The translations under genes were made by a program, and so were the position numbers. 64,000 bases of DNA, from assembly GCA_013298765.1 (NCBI GenBank), contig JAAFJA010000007.1:187828-251827 (forward strand). The letters are read 5' to 3'. Under the pieces are notes generated by a model that saw nothing but the letters and a program-made list of their open reading frames with translations, did not search any database and was not told where the DNA came from. Below are positions 17,968-29,094 of the stretch, piece by piece (positions within the stretch are counted from its first letter, which is position 1; each line of letters opens with the position of its first letter). The stretch is from Betaproteobacteria bacterium (GTDB lineage: Bacteria; Pseudomonadota; Gammaproteobacteria; Burkholderiales; Casimicrobiaceae).

Positions 17968-18222
17968 CTACTGAGTAATCGCTTCGGCGCAACCTTCTGG
18001 TTTGTAGATGCGCGTGAGCGATGCGGGGTGTTTGGACAATTTGTTAGCGGGCCGAATCGGACGACGAACGAGCTCGCCGCCGCAGTTGGGGCAGGTGTTG
18101 GCAAGCATTGTGTCAGCGCATTCCACGCAGAACGTGCACTCAAACGTGCAAATGCGTGCGTTTGTCGATTCGTTAGGCAAATCGACGTTGCAGCATTCGC
18201 AGTTGGGGCGTATCGCGAGCAC
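17968..18222 (-). CDS. DUF1272 zinc-ribbon protein
   Basis: An 84-aa cysteine-rich protein of the DUF1272 family. Typical spacing is seen: NCECCNVDLP, ICTFECTFCVECAD and CPNCGGELVRRPIRP. The eight or so cysteines probably bind two zinc ions. It sits 8 nt after gltB and 18 nt before gltD, an unusual insertion into an operon in which the two subunit genes are normally adjacent. No function is established for the family. A regulatory or chaperone role in this operon would be speculation. Confidence 0.85.
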   Translation of the reverse strand: MLAIRPNCECCNVDLPNESTNARICTFECTFCVECADTMLANTCPNCGGELVRRPIRPANKLSKHPASLTRIYKPEGCAEAITQ

Positions 18223-18230
18223 GACTGATC

Positions 18231-21200
18231 CTATTTCGCAGCGACTTCTTTGACGACCTTCGGGCTCTTCATGCTCTCCGAATACATATCGGTAAGCGCG
18301 CGCTTGTACTCGTTCGGGAAGACCTTTACGAAGTGCTTTCGATGCGTCGCCCAGTCATCCATGATCGAGAGCGCGACGGTCGAGCCGGTGTAGCGAAGAT
18401 GACGCTCCACCAAACTTTTCACAATCGCCTCATCGCTCTTGTCGAGATGACGTTTACGGCCTTTACCTTGCGCAATGGCTTCTTGTTCGATGCCGGTTTG
18501 CTCGAGATCAGAAAGTAGTGGCTCAAGCGACACCATGCTCATGTTGCAGTGCTTCGCGAACGTGCCGTTGACATCGTAAACATACGCGATGCCACCTGAC
18601 ATACCCGCTGCAAAGTTACGACCGGTTGTACCGAGCACAACGACGGTGCCGCCCGTCATGTATTCGCAGCCATGATCGCCCGTGCCCTCAACCACCGCGG
18701 TTGCGCCCGAGTTCCTCACGCAGAAGCGCTCACCCGCAACGCCACGGAAGAATGATTCGCCTTCGGTTGCACCGTACATCACCGTATTGCCAATCACGAT
18801 GTTGTCTTCAGGCTTCGCCGGACATTTCGCGTCTGGGTACACCACGATACGCCCGCCCGACATGCCTTTGCCGCAGTAATCGTTGGTTGCACCTTCAAGC
18901 TCGAAGGTAACGCCGCGTGCGAGGAATGCGCCAAAGCTCTGGCCGGCGATGCCTTTGAAGCGCACGTGGATCGTATCAGCAGGCAGGCCAGCGTGACCTC
19001 TCGTTGATGCAACCGCGTGCGAGAGCATCGCGCCCACCGAGCGGTTGTGGTTACCGATGGTCGCTTGAAACTCAACCTTCGTTTGCTTCTCAAGCGCGGG
19101 CTTTGCATTTGCAATCAAGCTGTGATCCAGCGCCGCGTCGAGGCCATGGTCTTGCGATTCGTTATGCGAACGCGAAACGTCAGCTGGCATTTTGGGCGAA
19201 TAAAACACTTTCGAGAAATCGAGGCCTTTCGCTTTCCAGTGATTGATTCCGGACTGCATGTCGAGCCATTCGCTGTGCCCAACCATTTCATCGAACGTGC
19301 GAACACCGAGCTTCGCCATGATGCCGCGCACTTCTTCAGCGACGAAGAAGAAATAGTTCACCACATGTTCAGGCTGCCCCGTGAATTTCTTGCGCAGCTC
19401 TGGGTCTTGCGTCGCCACACCGACAGGACACGTGTTCAGATGACACTTCCTCATCATGATGCAGCCCTCAACCACGAGCGGTGCGGTGGCGAAACCGAAT
19501 TCATCAGCACCAAGCAGCGCAGCGATGGCTACGTCGCGCCCCGTCTTCATCTGACCGTCAGCCTGCACGCGCACGCGTCCGCGCAAACGGTTTAACACGA
19601 GCGTTTGCTGCGTTTCAGCGAGACCCAGTTCCCAAGGCGTACCCGCATGTTTGATCGAGGAGATCGGAGATGCGCCAGTGCCACCATCGTGCCCAGCGAT
19701 CACGACATGATCGGCCTTACATTTTGCGACGCCCGCAGCGACTGTCCCAACGCCCACCTCCGACACGAGCTTCACACTAATGCTCGCCTTCGGATTCGCG
19801 TTTTTCAAATCGTGGATTAACTGTGCGAGATCTTCAATCGAATAAATGTCGTGATGCGGCGGCGGCGAAATCAATCCAACGCCCGGCACGGAGAATCGCA
19901 GCTGCGCGATGTATTCCGAAACCTTGTGCCCTGGAAGCTGGCCGCCCTCGCCGGGCTTTGCGCCTTGCGCCATCTTGATCTGAATTTGATCTGCACTCGC
20001 GAGATATTCAGCCGTGACGCCAAAGCGCCCTGACGCGACCTGCTTGATCTTCGAGCGCATCGAATCGCCTTCGACAACCGGCACATCCTTCACTACGCGG
20101 TGATTGCCAAGACGCGACTGCATCGTCTCGCCTTTTTTGAGCGGGATGTAGCGCATCGCATCTTCACCGCCTTCGCCTGTATTCGATTTACCGCCGATGC
20201 GGTTCATCGCGATGGCGAGCGTGGCATGCGCTTCCGTTGAGATCGAGCCGAGCGACATCGCACCGGTTGCGAATCGCTTCACGATGTCTTTTGCGGGCTC
20301 AACTTCATCAATGGAGATCGGGGTGCGTCCTTCGAATTTGAAATCAAACAAACCGCGCAAGGTTTTCAGTTTGCCCGTTTGTTCGTTGATGAGTGCTGCG
20401 TATTCTTTGTAAGTGTTTGCGTTGTTAGAGCGCGTGGCGTGCTGCAGCTTCGAAATCGTCGCAGGTGTCCACATATGCTCTTCGCCGCGTGTGCGAAGCG
20501 CGTATTCGCCCCCCGCTTCGAGCGAATTGGCGAGCACAGGGTCGTGGCCAAACGCGTCGCGATGCATGCGCATTTGCTCTTCGGCAAGCTCGAAAATTCC
20601 GATGCCTTCGATGGCGCTTGCGGTGCCTGTGAAATATTTGTCAACAAAGCCTTGGTTCAAACCGACGACCTCGAAAATTTGCGCGCCGCAGTAGCTCTGA
20701 TACGTGGAAATGCCCATCTTGGACATGACTTTGTTCAAACCTTTGCAGATTGCTTTGACGAAGCGCTTCTCACTTTCGTATTTCGACACTTGAGGCACGA
20801 TGTCGCCCAACTGCGTGAGCGATTCGAGGGCGAGGTAAGGGTGTATCGCCTCAGCGCCGTAACCGCCGAGCAGTGCAAAGTGATGAACTTCGCGGGCGGA
20901 ACCGGTTTCTACGACAAGCCCTGCCGATGTGCGAAGGCCCGTCTTCACTAAATGTTGATGAACGGCCGAGGTTGCTAGGAGTGCAGGGATCGGCACTCGA
21001 TCAGCAGCCACGGTGCGATCCGAAAGTATCAAGATGTTGTAGCCGAGTTTGATGTTGTCCACCGCCGCAGCGCAGAGGCTCGCAACGGCGGCTTCAATGC
21101 CCTCAACGCCCCAGGAAGCGGGGTAGGTGATGTCGAGCTCTTTGGAGCGAAACGCGCCGCTTGAGAACAGTTCAACATGGCGAATACGCTCCATGTTTTG

Positions 21201-22934
21201 TGAAGTCAAGATCGGGTTTTGTGCCTCTAAGCGAGGTTGCGGCTCCGTCGCGTCTACGCCCAATAGATTCGGGCGAGGCCCGATAAAGGTGACCAACGAC
21301 ATGACCAACTCTTCGCGAATCGGATCAATCGGTGGGTTGGTGACCTGCGCGAACAGTTGACGGAAGTAGTTGTAGATCGGCTTTGCTTTGTTCGAGAGCA
21401 CCGGCAGCGCGGCGTCGTTGCCCATGGAGCCAGTGGCCTCTTCAGCGTTGGCCACCATCGGCGCGAGTATGACTTTCAAATCCTCTTGCGAGTAGCCAAA
21501 CGCTTGCTGGCGATCAAGTAACGACACCTCAGACTTGTCAGCCGGCGCGGGCTCGGGAAGGTCTTCCAGCGAGACACGCGAGGTTTCAATCCATTCGCGA
21601 TACGGCTTCGCGCTAGCGAGCTCGCGCTTGAGCGCTTCGTCGTCGACGATCACGCCTTTTTCAAGATCAATGAGCAGCATCTTGCCAGGCTGCAAGCGCC
21701 ACTTCTTCACGATCTTTTCTTCGGGAATATCGAGCACACCGACTTCTGAGGCCATCACCACCATGTCGTCGTCGGTGACTACATAGCGCGCCGGCCGCAA
21801 GCCGTTTCGGTCAAGGGTTGCGCCGATTTGGCGGCCATCGGTGAATGCCATAGCAGCAGGGCCGTCCCACGGCTCCATGAGTGCTGCGTGGTACTCGTAA
21901 AACGCGCGCCGATCTTCGTCCATGAGCGGATTGCCTGCCCAGGCTTCTGGGATCATCATCATCGAAGCGTGTGCTAGCGAATAGCCACTCATGACGAGCA
22001 GTTCGAGGCAATTGTCAAACGAGGCTGTATCGGATTGGCCGTCGTAAATCAGCGGCCAAAGTTTCGGCAAATCGTCACCGAGCGCAGTGGAGGCGATTGC
22101 GCCTTCGCGTGCGCGAATCCAGTTGCAGTTGCCGCGCAACGTGTTGATTTCGCCGTTGTGGCAAACCAAGCGAAAAGGATGCGCGAGATCCCAAGTTGGG
22201 AATGTGTTCGTCGAGAAGCGCTGGTGCACCATCGCGAGCGCTGAGACCAGCATCGGGTCTTGCAAATCGAGATAGAACGTGCCGACCTGATCGGCGAGCA
22301 ACATGCCCTTGTAGACGAGGGTGCGCGTTGACATCGACGCGACGTAAAACTCTTTACCGTGACGAAGTTTGAGCGCCTGGATCGCGTGGCCGGAGCTCTT
22401 CCGGATGATGTAGAGCTTCCTTTCCAAGTCTTGCTGCGTCATGTCTTTCGAGCCGCGCCCGACAAACACTTGACGAATAATCGGCTGAATCGCCTTTACG
22501 CCATCACCCAAGCCTTCAGGGCTCACCGGGACATCGCGCCAACCAAGTAACACTTGGCCTTCGGAGGCGATCGCGCGTTCAATTTCTTGTTCGCAGGCCA
22601 TCTTCGAGGCCGGCTCTTGCGGGAGGAAAACCATGCCGACGCCATATTGGCCAATGGCTGGCAGCGTAATTTTCAGCTTCCCGCATTCGCGGCGCAGGAA
22701 GGTGTCGGGGATTTGAATCAAGATCCCTGCACCATCGCCTTGCAGCTTGTCAGCGCCAACTGCGCCGCGGTGGGTGAGGTTCTCAAGAACAGTGAGCCCC
22801 TTCGTCACGATGTCGTGACTCTTTTTTCCTTTGATATTCGCAACGAACCCCATGCCGCACGCATCGTGCTCGTTTTTAGGGTCGTAAAGGCCTTGCGCTT
22901 GTGGCTGATAAGCGCGCGTTTGTTCAGTTTCCAC
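18231..22934 (-). CDS. gltB: GltB, glutamate synthase large subunit
   Basis: Glutamate synthase alpha subunit, about 1567 aa. It has an N-terminal class II glutamine amidotransferase domain whose catalytic Cys is exposed by removal of a short propeptide ([14 protein letters not shown]). A central domain, the FMN-binding synthase domain and the C-terminal GXGXG beta-helix follow. The 3Fe-4S ligands are in [15 protein letters not shown]. The frame is open to a TTG at 22958. The GTG at 22934 is preferred because CCGGAG lies 9 nt upstream. It works with GltD encoded two genes downstream. Confidence 0.96.
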   Translation of the reverse strand: METEQTRAYQPQAQGLYDPKNEHDACGMGFVANIKGKKSHDIVTKGLTVLENLTHRGAVGADKLQGDGAGILIQIPDTFLRRECGKLKITLPAIGQYGVGMVFLPQEPASKMACEQEIERAIASEGQVLLGWRDVPVSPEGLGDGVKAIQPIIRQVFVGRGSKDMTQQDLERKLYIIRKSSGHAIQALKLRHGKEFYVASMSTRTLVYKGMLLADQVGTFYLDLQDPMLVSALAMVHQRFSTNTFPTWDLAHPFRLVCHNGEINTLRGNCNWIRAREGAIASTALGDDLPKLWPLIYDGQSDTASFDNCLELLVMSGYSLAHASMMMIPEAWAGNPLMDEDRRAFYEYHAALMEPWDGPAAMAFTDGRQIGATLDRNGLRPARYVVTDDDMVVMASEVGVLDIPEEKIVKKWRLQPGKMLLIDLEKGVIVDDEALKRELASAKPYREWIETSRVSLEDLPEPAPADKSEVSLLDRQQAFGYSQEDLKVILAPMVANAEEATGSMGNDAALPVLSNKAKPIYNYFRQLFAQVTNPPIDPIREELVMSLVTFIGPRPNLLGVDATEPQPRLEAQNPILTSQNMERIRHVELFSSGAFRSKELDITYPASWGVEGIEAAVASLCAAAVDNIKLGYNILILSDRTVAADRVPIPALLATSAVHQHLVKTGLRTSAGLVVETGSAREVHHFALLGGYGAEAIHPYLALESLTQLGDIVPQVSKYESEKRFVKAICKGLNKVMSKMGISTYQSYCGAQIFEVVGLNQGFVDKYFTGTASAIEGIGIFELAEEQMRMHRDAFGHDPVLANSLEAGGEYALRTRGEEHMWTPATISKLQHATRSNNANTYKEYAALINEQTGKLKTLRGLFDFKFEGRTPISIDEVEPAKDIVKRFATGAMSLGSISTEAHATLAIAMNRIGGKSNTGEGGEDAMRYIPLKKGETMQSRLGNHRVVKDVPVVEGDSMRSKIKQVASGRFGVTAEYLASADQIQIKMAQGAKPGEGGQLPGHKVSEYIAQLRFSVPGVGLISPPPHHDIYSIEDLAQLIHDLKNANPKASISVKLVSEVGVGTVAAGVAKCKADHVVIAGHDGGTGASPISSIKHAGTPWELGLAETQQTLVLNRLRGRVRVQADGQMKTGRDVAIAALLGADEFGFATAPLVVEGCIMMRKCHLNTCPVGVATQDPELRKKFTGQPEHVVNYFFFVAEEVRGIMAKLGVRTFDEMVGHSEWLDMQSGINHWKAKGLDFSKVFYSPKMPADVSRSHNESQDHGLDAALDHSLIANAKPALEKQTKVEFQATIGNHNRSVGAMLSHAVASTRGHAGLPADTIHVRFKGIAGQSFGAFLARGVTFELEGATNDYCGKGMSGGRIVVYPDAKCPAKPEDNIVIGNTVMYGATEGESFFRGVAGERFCVRNSGATAVVEGTGDHGCEYMTGGTVVVLGTTGRNFAAGMSGGIAYVYDVNGTFAKHCNMSMVSLEPLLSDLEQTGIEQEAIAQGKGRKRHLDKSDEAIVKSLVERHLRYTGSTVALSIMDDWATHRKHFVKVFPNEYKRALTDMYSESMKSPKVVKEVAAK

Positions 22935-23289
22935 GCTAATTACTCCGGACGGAATCAAACTTCAATGCAAGATGCATCGTCGAAATCGTTGAATGATGCG
23001 GCGGGTGCGCTGGTAGCGCGCTGCGATGCTTGATCGGCATAAAGTTTTTCAACGGACGCATAGTTTACACAATCGAGGGCCTCAAACGCAATGGAGTACG
23101 CGTTAGGTATGTTGTTTTTGCTGCGCCGCGCGGTTTCGCGCAACAGCGTGTCGCGAAGCGCCCGCTTGCAGCTATGCGAAACTTGCGGTTAAATCGAGAA
23201 AATTCTCGTAACTCATTGATTGGGCGGAAAATGTCGTGTTTTCCAAGCGACTACAACGCCCACTCGCGGTCTACAAAAAGGGGTTCGCA

Positions 23290-24639
23290 GTGTCGATCAC
23301 ATCCAAATTAGTTAAGACTTTGATGGCGGTTGCCGCCATCTCGACCGCCGCACTCCTATCTGGATGCGGCGGCGGCGGCGCGAAGGACCCGTTTGATAGC
23401 GGCCCGGCGGCACCATCGCTTGTCATCAACCCGACTTCGCTGAATGTTTACTCAAACATTCCATCCGTCGTAACTATCAGCAGCGGTGTTGCGCCGTTTC
23501 AAGCGTTTACCTCAGATAGCGTCGTTCTGCCAGTAAGCACCAACGTCGCCGGAACGCTTCTCACGCTTGTTCCATCAAACGTAAACGCCGATACGCCGGT
23601 AACGGTAACCATTCAGGATGGGCTAGGTCGACGAGCCGCGGTCTCCGTTACGGTGAAGCCCGCGACGTTAGTCAACCAGGTTGCCGTCACGCCGATTTCG
23701 AATACTCGGTGCGGTGGACTTGATAACCCAGTCCCTGCCGATACCCCGGGGAACCGTACGCCAATATGTTCGGGCGAAACGGCTACGGCTAGCGTCATCG
23801 TGAGGAATGCGAATTCTGCAGTTATCCCAAATCGCCAGGTGCGCTTCGATGTTATTTTTGGTGCATTTAAGTTTGTTACTGACGCGAACGGTGCCAACGC
23901 GTCGACCACCGTTACCGCGATCACTGATCAGAACGGTCGCGCGACGACTTTAATCAAGGCCGACGACGGTATTACTTCGCAGGCAGCAGTAATTCGTGCC
24001 ACCGACTTGGTTACCGGAAATCGCGTGGATACAGCGTTCACAATCGTCCAGCAGATTAGTGGTGAGTCTGTGTTGAGTGTTGTCCCGGGCGGATATACGA
24101 GCAGAGCGTTTTACCGAGGTCAGTGCGGCGGTTCCTCCGGAGATTTTCTTGTCTACGGCGGGCGCCCACCTTACACCGCCCGGTCTTCGTTACCGACCGA
24201 CGTGATCCTTACGGTCAACGGCATCCGCGGCGATCCTGCAGTGATAATCCCAGAAGCGGGTGGCCGATTCCGCGCAAGCACGAGTATTGCGTTTTGCACT
24301 GGGTACAGCGCTTCGATTGTTGTCACTGACGCAACGGGACGAAATGTAACAGTCACATACTCGGAGCAAGAGGGTACCGAGCCACTGCCGACGCCACCGA
24401 CGCTTGTTGTTTCTCCAAAAGCTGTGACACTAAGCGCGTGCCCCGGACGCACGGTGACTTTCCTGATAAACGGAGGTACGTCGCCCTACGCACTGACCAC
24501 AAGTCGACCAGATCGCTCTACGATCTCCGGCAATACGGTACAACTCCAAACTGGGCTGGTAGCGGGCGACGTGATCACAATTGAGGTCACAGACGCGCGC
24601 AGTAATCAGACCACCGCTACGATCACCTGTGCTCCTTAG
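23290..24639 (+). CDS. Lipoprotein with Ig-like (Big_1-type) repeats
   Basis: Predicted outer-membrane or surface lipoprotein of about 449 aa. The signal sequence ends in the lipobox LLSGC followed by a glycine run. The body is made of Ig-like beta-sandwich segments. The middle one (NRQVRFDVIFGAF ... TDQNGRATTLIKAD) resembles the bacterial Ig-like group 1 domain of intimin-type proteins. The GTG at 23290 with AAAAGGGG upstream is preferred to an in-frame GTG at 23236, since it gives a normal signal peptide. It is divergent from gltB and followed by a strong terminator. The ligand or role is unknown. Confidence 0.7.
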   Translation: MSITSKLVKTLMAVAAISTAALLSGCGGGGAKDPFDSGPAAPSLVINPTSLNVYSNIPSVVTISSGVAPFQAFTSDSVVLPVSTNVAGTLLTLVPSNVNADTPVTVTIQDGLGRRAAVSVTVKPATLVNQVAVTPISNTRCGGLDNPVPADTPGNRTPICSGETATASVIVRNANSAVIPNRQVRFDVIFGAFKFVTDANGANASTTVTAITDQNGRATTLIKADDGITSQAAVIRATDLVTGNRVDTAFTIVQQISGESVLSVVPGGYTSRAFYRGQCGGSSGDFLVYGGRPPYTARSSLPTDVILTVNGIRGDPAVIIPEAGGRFRASTSIAFCTGYSASIVVTDATGRNVTVTYSEQEGTEPLPTPPTLVVSPKAVTLSACPGRTVTFLINGGTSPYALTTSRPDRSTISGNTVQLQTGLVAGDVITIEVTDARSNQTTATITCAP

Positions 24640-24657
24640 CGAGACATAGCGCCTTAG

Positions 24658-24688
24658 AAAAAGCCGACTACTTCGAGGTCGGCTTTTT
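24658..24688 (+). terminator. Rho-independent terminator after the Ig-repeat lipoprotein gene
   Basis: AAAAAGCCGAC ... GTCGGCTTTTT: a perfect 11-bp stem with a 9-nt loop and a T-run, 18 nt after the stop codon. The flanking A- and T-runs allow it to act in both directions. Confidence 0.9.
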
Positions 24689-24699
24689 CTTCACTATTT

Positions 24700-25717
24700 T
24701 GCACACCCGTTAGTCTGCGCGATCGTTCGGATGCGTTGTCTCGATGTGGCCGCGAGTAAGCAGCAGGCGATGACCGACCGCGCGAAAATGGACGTGCCCG
24801 TTGTTTGTTTTGAACCAAATGCGCTCGTCATATCGACCATCGTATTTGGTTGAGTCCTTTTAAGCGAAACATGCAACGCCCGGCTCATGCCTCCAGTTTG
24901 AGTGATCCTCATTTAGCGCATCAGTTACGAGTCATTGGCCTCGCTGGTCGTATACCGTTGAACCGGAATCACTTCTAGGACAAAAAGTCAAACGGGTGGA
25001 AGCTGCGCGTCAAGCCACCCGCCGCGCTACCTGCGTCTTCACCAGAAGACAGCTTCCGAATTTCGAACGGCTCTGTACAACGGAGCGTGGCGCCTCCCCG
25101 CACCGAGGCGAGCTTGCTGAAGCGCTAACCTAGAGGCGTACGAGAGGTTGTTTTAACCTCTTCTTGCAAAAGTATTGCGGGGTCCAAGTCGTTGGTCAGA
25201 CGTACTTCACGGTTAGACGTTGGGGCGAGCGGCAGCGGCCGGTCAGCGTTACCCGCGATCGATAGCGAGTACGTTTGTGATGCTCCCACGGTGTTCATGT
25301 CGCCGGCATGACTCACCGTGCGAGATCTCACGCTGACTAGAATCTAGCGCGTACGGCGAGGGATGGGGTGCCGCGGCAACGGCGGTCTTGTACGACTAGT
25401 AGGCGCGTGGGGTGTCGTGCGGTAGATTTGTATGATGCATCGCAATCGGCTGCATTGGTTCTGGTCTGCTCGAAGCGCCCAAACTCGCCTTTAACCTGAT
25501 GTGCCCTGACGCGCGGCGTGTCAGCTTCCGAATAAAAAACGACAAAGCCACATTGGCTCAAAGGCTTGTGTGATCGAATTAGCGCAAGCGCTCCCTCCGA
25601 GCGAAGAGGGCGTACCGTGCAGTGCCTGCCCCCTTTTTTTCTTACGCACACATGAGCGCGCAGCGGCGTAGGTCACGAACCTCGAAGGCGTCGAGCCTTC
25701 AGGTTCGCAGATCAAAT
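24700..25717. other. One-kilobase stretch without a recognisable gene, ending in a hairpin
   Basis: Only short frames occur here. One on the minus strand (25125-25331) has protein-like composition in its last 45 residues but matches nothing I recognise, so a decayed gene is possible. At 25678-25709 a long hairpin (CGAACCT / AGGTTCG outer arms, GAAGGC / GCCTTC inner arms) lies just past the pilQ stop. It may end the pil transcript although no T-run follows. The aroK-aroB genes that often follow pilQ in this group are absent. Confidence 0.45.
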
Positions 25718-27937
25718 CTACTTGACCGTTCCGCTAGTCTCAGTGGCCACGCGCGGCGTCAAGAAAATCAACAGCTCCTGCTTGTCAGAGCCGCGGTTCG
25801 TCCTTCGGAACAAATTGCCGAGCACGGGGGCATCGCCCAGAAGAGGCACCTTATCGACCGTGTCAGTAATTGTTTCCTCGTAAATCCCGCCCAAGACGAC
25901 GGTATCACCGTTATTCGCGATCACTTTTGTGGTGACCCGCCGGGTATTTACGATCGGGTTACCGTCCGTGAATCCTGCGATTGAGTCTTTCGTGATCGCA
26001 ACATCGAGGACGACCTTGCCGTCAGGCGTTACTTGTGGCGTTACTTCGAGTCCGAGCTTCGCGTTGACGGTAACGACGCTGCCCGCACCGCCCACACCAC
26101 CAGACACTCGTAACTTAATCTCCTGACCTTGTTCGATGAACGCTTTCTGATTGTCGGCTGTAACCACGCGAGGGCTTGAGATCACTTTTCCGCGGTTAGC
26201 AGCTTCGGCAGCGGAGAGCTCGAGATTAACCAGATTTCCATTGCCGAGGTTGAGGAAGGTAAGCGCTAAAGAGCCAGCGGCATTCTGCACGGGTAAGTTG
26301 ACGTTGTACGGGACCGAGTTGACGTACTCCCAAGTCCGCACGCCTGTTTGCTGATCTTGGCGGATCCTTGTGTAGTAGTACGGCGGAGGCAAACCGGTAG
26401 CCGTCCACGTTGTTGGCACATTCGCTTGGTCGGAATCGAGCGGGCGACCGTTAATCCCGATATTACGTCCATTGTTGTAGATCCCGGCACCAACGCCAAA
26501 CCGCGCTCCAAGCTGACGGCTAAATTTATCATCTGCAATTACAACTCGCGCTTCGATGACTACCTGTTTGACAGCGATATCAATGCGCTGAAGAAGTCGG
26601 CGCACTTCATCAAGCTTCGAGGGTGTGTCTTGAACGATCAAAACGTTGGTGCGCACGTCCACTGAAGCCGTCCCACGCTTCGAAAGAACTCCACCACCGG
26701 ACTGGCCGCCACCTCCTTGACCGCCCTGCCCGCCGGTCGGGACGATCATCTTACGCACTTCTTCCGCTTTTTGATAATTAAGCTGGAAAATCTCTGATCG
26801 GAGCGGCTCAATGTCAGCCACTTGAGCTTTAGCCTCGAGCTCCTGCTTTTCTTTGAGCGCTAGTTCTTCTTTTGGGGCGATCCAGACGACGTTCCCGTTT
26901 TTTCGCATATCGAGCGAACGCGCTTGCATCACTAGATCGAGCGCTTGGTCCCAAGGGACGTCTTTGAGACGCAAGGTGACGTTGCCTGTGACGGTGTCGG
27001 AAACGATGATGTTGAGCCCGGTGAAATCACCGATAACCTGGAGCACCGATCGCACTGCTATATCTTGGAAATTGAGCGAAAGCTTTTCGCCCTTGTAGCC
27101 AACGCGGGAGCCCTGCGTCAGCTTATTTGGATCTTCAATGATCGGCTTGATTTCAACGATTAGGCGATTGTCCGTTTGGTAAGCAGAGTGCTCCCAAAGG
27201 CCCTTTGGCTCAATCACCATGCGAGTGTTGTTACCTTGAACGAACGTGTCGATCTGCTGAACCGGCGTGCCGAAATCGGTAACGTCAAGCTTTCGCTCGA
27301 GGTTCCGCGGCACTTGGGTGCGGATAAAGTCGACGATGAGCACTTTGCCTTGCGGCTTGATCTCGACGCCAGAGTTTGCGCCAGACAAATCAACAATCAC
27401 GCGACCTTCGCCCGCCGATCCGCGGCGGAAATCGACATCACGGAGTGAGTAAGTCACCCCATCAGCCTTCGTGGATGCTGCAAATCGGCCGGTATCAGGA
27501 GTTGCTTCCGTAGTTGATGTGCCGGCAGAATCGAAAAGCGCGAGCCCGACGCGGTTGCCCTCGACCTTCACGTCGTATGCCTGCGGTTTCAGCAGGTTTA
27601 ATACGATGCGCGTCCGGCCCTGAGCCTGAACTACGTTATAGCTTCGAACGACAGCGTCCGACACCTCGACCGCAGGCTTCGTGGCGCTGTTCGTATTCGG
27701 AAAATCTAGCACGAGGCGCGGCGGCGTAGCGATTGAGAAAACCGTTGGCGCACTCGCCGCATCTTTCAAGCTGAAGGTCATGTTCGTACGACCTGCCGCA
27801 CCCTTTGCCACACTTACGTCTTCTATGACGTTTTGCGCAATGGAGGCACCAGCCATGGTCGCAGATGCGATCAGCATCAATCCAAGATTTCGTGCTGCGC
27901 GCGCCCCGATGTTCAACATAATCATCCCGCGTTTCAT
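25718..27937 (-). CDS. pilQ: PilQ, type IV pilus secretin
   Basis: Outer-membrane secretin through which type IV pili pass. After a signal peptide come AMIN domains (RLVLDFPNT, VIVDLSGANSGV), a secretin/TonB short N-terminal domain (ISVNFQDIAVRSVL-like segment), N-type domains and the C-terminal secretin domain ending with VVLGGIYEETI and VPLLGDAPVLGNLFR. A Gly-rich linker occurs near GGQGGQGGGGQSGGG. The 739-aa length is normal. Its start overlaps the pilP stop by 4 nt, so it is coupled as the last gene of pilMNOPQ. Confidence 0.97.
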   Translation of the reverse strand: MKRGMIMLNIGARAARNLGLMLIASATMAGASIAQNVIEDVSVAKGAAGRTNMTFSLKDAASAPTVFSIATPPRLVLDFPNTNSATKPAVEVSDAVVRSYNVVQAQGRTRIVLNLLKPQAYDVKVEGNRVGLALFDSAGTSTTEATPDTGRFAASTKADGVTYSLRDVDFRRGSAGEGRVIVDLSGANSGVEIKPQGKVLIVDFIRTQVPRNLERKLDVTDFGTPVQQIDTFVQGNNTRMVIEPKGLWEHSAYQTDNRLIVEIKPIIEDPNKLTQGSRVGYKGEKLSLNFQDIAVRSVLQVIGDFTGLNIIVSDTVTGNVTLRLKDVPWDQALDLVMQARSLDMRKNGNVVWIAPKEELALKEKQELEAKAQVADIEPLRSEIFQLNYQKAEEVRKMIVPTGGQGGQGGGGQSGGGVLSKRGTASVDVRTNVLIVQDTPSKLDEVRRLLQRIDIAVKQVVIEARVVIADDKFSRQLGARFGVGAGIYNNGRNIGINGRPLDSDQANVPTTWTATGLPPPYYYTRIRQDQQTGVRTWEYVNSVPYNVNLPVQNAAGSLALTFLNLGNGNLVNLELSAAEAANRGKVISSPRVVTADNQKAFIEQGQEIKLRVSGGVGGAGSVVTVNAKLGLEVTPQVTPDGKVVLDVAITKDSIAGFTDGNPIVNTRRVTTKVIANNGDTVVLGGIYEETITDTVDKVPLLGDAPVLGNLFRRTNRGSDKQELLIFLTPRVATETSGTVK

Positions 27938-28455
27938 TTCTTTTGCTCCCGCTCTTGCAGCATCATCTTGCTTTGGCGCTCAACCCAGTCGCCTGCGCCG
28001 TCTTGGAAAAGTTCCTTGAGCGCGATCTCGCCCTCGGAAATGGTCGTAATGACCCCAAAATTCTGTCCCATGTAATTGCCTTGGCGGACTTGGAATACCT
28101 TGTTGTCCGACGCTTTCACGAGACCAATCGTTGCTTGCCCGCGCTGGAGCGTGCCGACCATCGAAAGGTTTTCCAGCGGATACGCCTCAAGTGCCTCTTT
28201 GCGGCGCGTGAGATCGGGCCCCCGAGTGCCTTTGGCGCTCTCTATCTTTCGCGGCTTAAACGGATCAGGCTGCCCAAATGCGTTGTAAGTGAACGAATCG
28301 TAGGGACGAATTGGTGGGATCGGATCAATCCTGCCGCGTGCTGACGCGCCTTGCTCTGCCATCCAAGCGCGCAAGTCGTCGTCGCCACTTCCGCCGCACC
28401 CAGCAAGCGCAAACACACTAGCGAGCGTCGCCACTGAGAGAATTAGCTTGCTCAT
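27934..28455 (-). CDS. pilP: PilP, type IV pilus inner-membrane lipoprotein
   Basis: Lipoprotein that links the PilN/PilO inner-membrane complex to the PilQ secretin. The 173-aa chain begins with a signal peptide and lipobox (FALAGC) and ends in the small beta-domain typical of PilP (LENLSMVGTLQRGQATIGLVKA, VRQGNYMGQNFGVI). It overlaps both pilO and pilQ by 4 nt (ATGA), showing tight translational coupling across the cluster. Confidence 0.96.
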   Translation of the reverse strand: MSKLILSVATLASVFALAGCGGSGDDDLRAWMAEQGASARGRIDPIPPIRPYDSFTYNAFGQPDPFKPRKIESAKGTRGPDLTRRKEALEAYPLENLSMVGTLQRGQATIGLVKASDNKVFQVRQGNYMGQNFGVITTISEGEIALKELFQDGAGDWVERQSKMMLQEREQKK

Positions 28456-29087
28456 TTTGGCGCCTTCTGCGCTTCTTTCGCCTTGCGCTGTTTGGCAACC
28501 TCGTCTTCGTCAAGATAACGGAATGTCTTTGCGACGGCTTCCATCGTCAGAGTCGTGGTGTCCTTGGGATCCTTGTACGAAATCGCCAGATCATTAAGCG
28601 TAACGATTCGTGAGAGCTGCGAAACGTCACTCGCGAATGCGCCGATGTCGTGGTAGACGCCCGTTACGCGGATATCGACTGGCAGCTCCGCGTAGAACTC
28701 TTGGAGCCGCTCTTGTGAGGGCTTAAAGAGTTCAAATTGAAGTCCGCGTCCGAGGCCCGCCTGATTGATGTCGGAGAGCAATGCATCCATCTCGCTCTTG
28801 CTAGGAAGCTGCCGCAGAAGCGCGCCGAATTGCTGCTCAACTTCTTTCAACTGCTGAATGTGCAGGTCGAGATTAATCGCCTGAGCTTTTTTACTAGAGT
28901 ACTCTTGCCGCAGCGTTTGTTCGCGGTTTCGCTGCTGCTCGAGTTGCTCGCTTTGAGGGTTCCAGCCCAAATACCAAGCAAGGAACATCAAAATTCCCAG
29001 AAGGAGCAAGAGCGCCCCCACTTTCGCGGGCCACGGCCAAATGCCGATGTCCTTGGGGTTTAGTTTTCTAATTTCGTCAAGTGTCAT
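28452..29087 (-). CDS. pilO: PilO, type IV pilus alignment subcomplex protein
   Basis: Inner-membrane protein of 211 aa with a short cytoplasmic N-terminus, one transmembrane helix (residues about 24-44), a coiled coil (YSSKKAQAINLDLHIQQLKE) and a periplasmic ferredoxin-like domain. It pairs with PilN to form the alignment complex between the motor platform and the secretin. It lies 7 nt after pilN and overlaps pilP by 4 nt. Its C-terminal Lys-rich tail is short and unremarkable. Confidence 0.95.
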   Translation of the reverse strand: MTLDEIRKLNPKDIGIWPWPAKVGALLLLLGILMFLAWYLGWNPQSEQLEQQRNREQTLRQEYSSKKAQAINLDLHIQQLKEVEQQFGALLRQLPSKSEMDALLSDINQAGLGRGLQFELFKPSQERLQEFYAELPVDIRVTGVYHDIGAFASDVSQLSRIVTLNDLAISYKDPKDTTTLTMEAVAKTFRYLDEDEVAKQRKAKEAQKAPK

Positions 29088-29094
29088 GTCGCAC

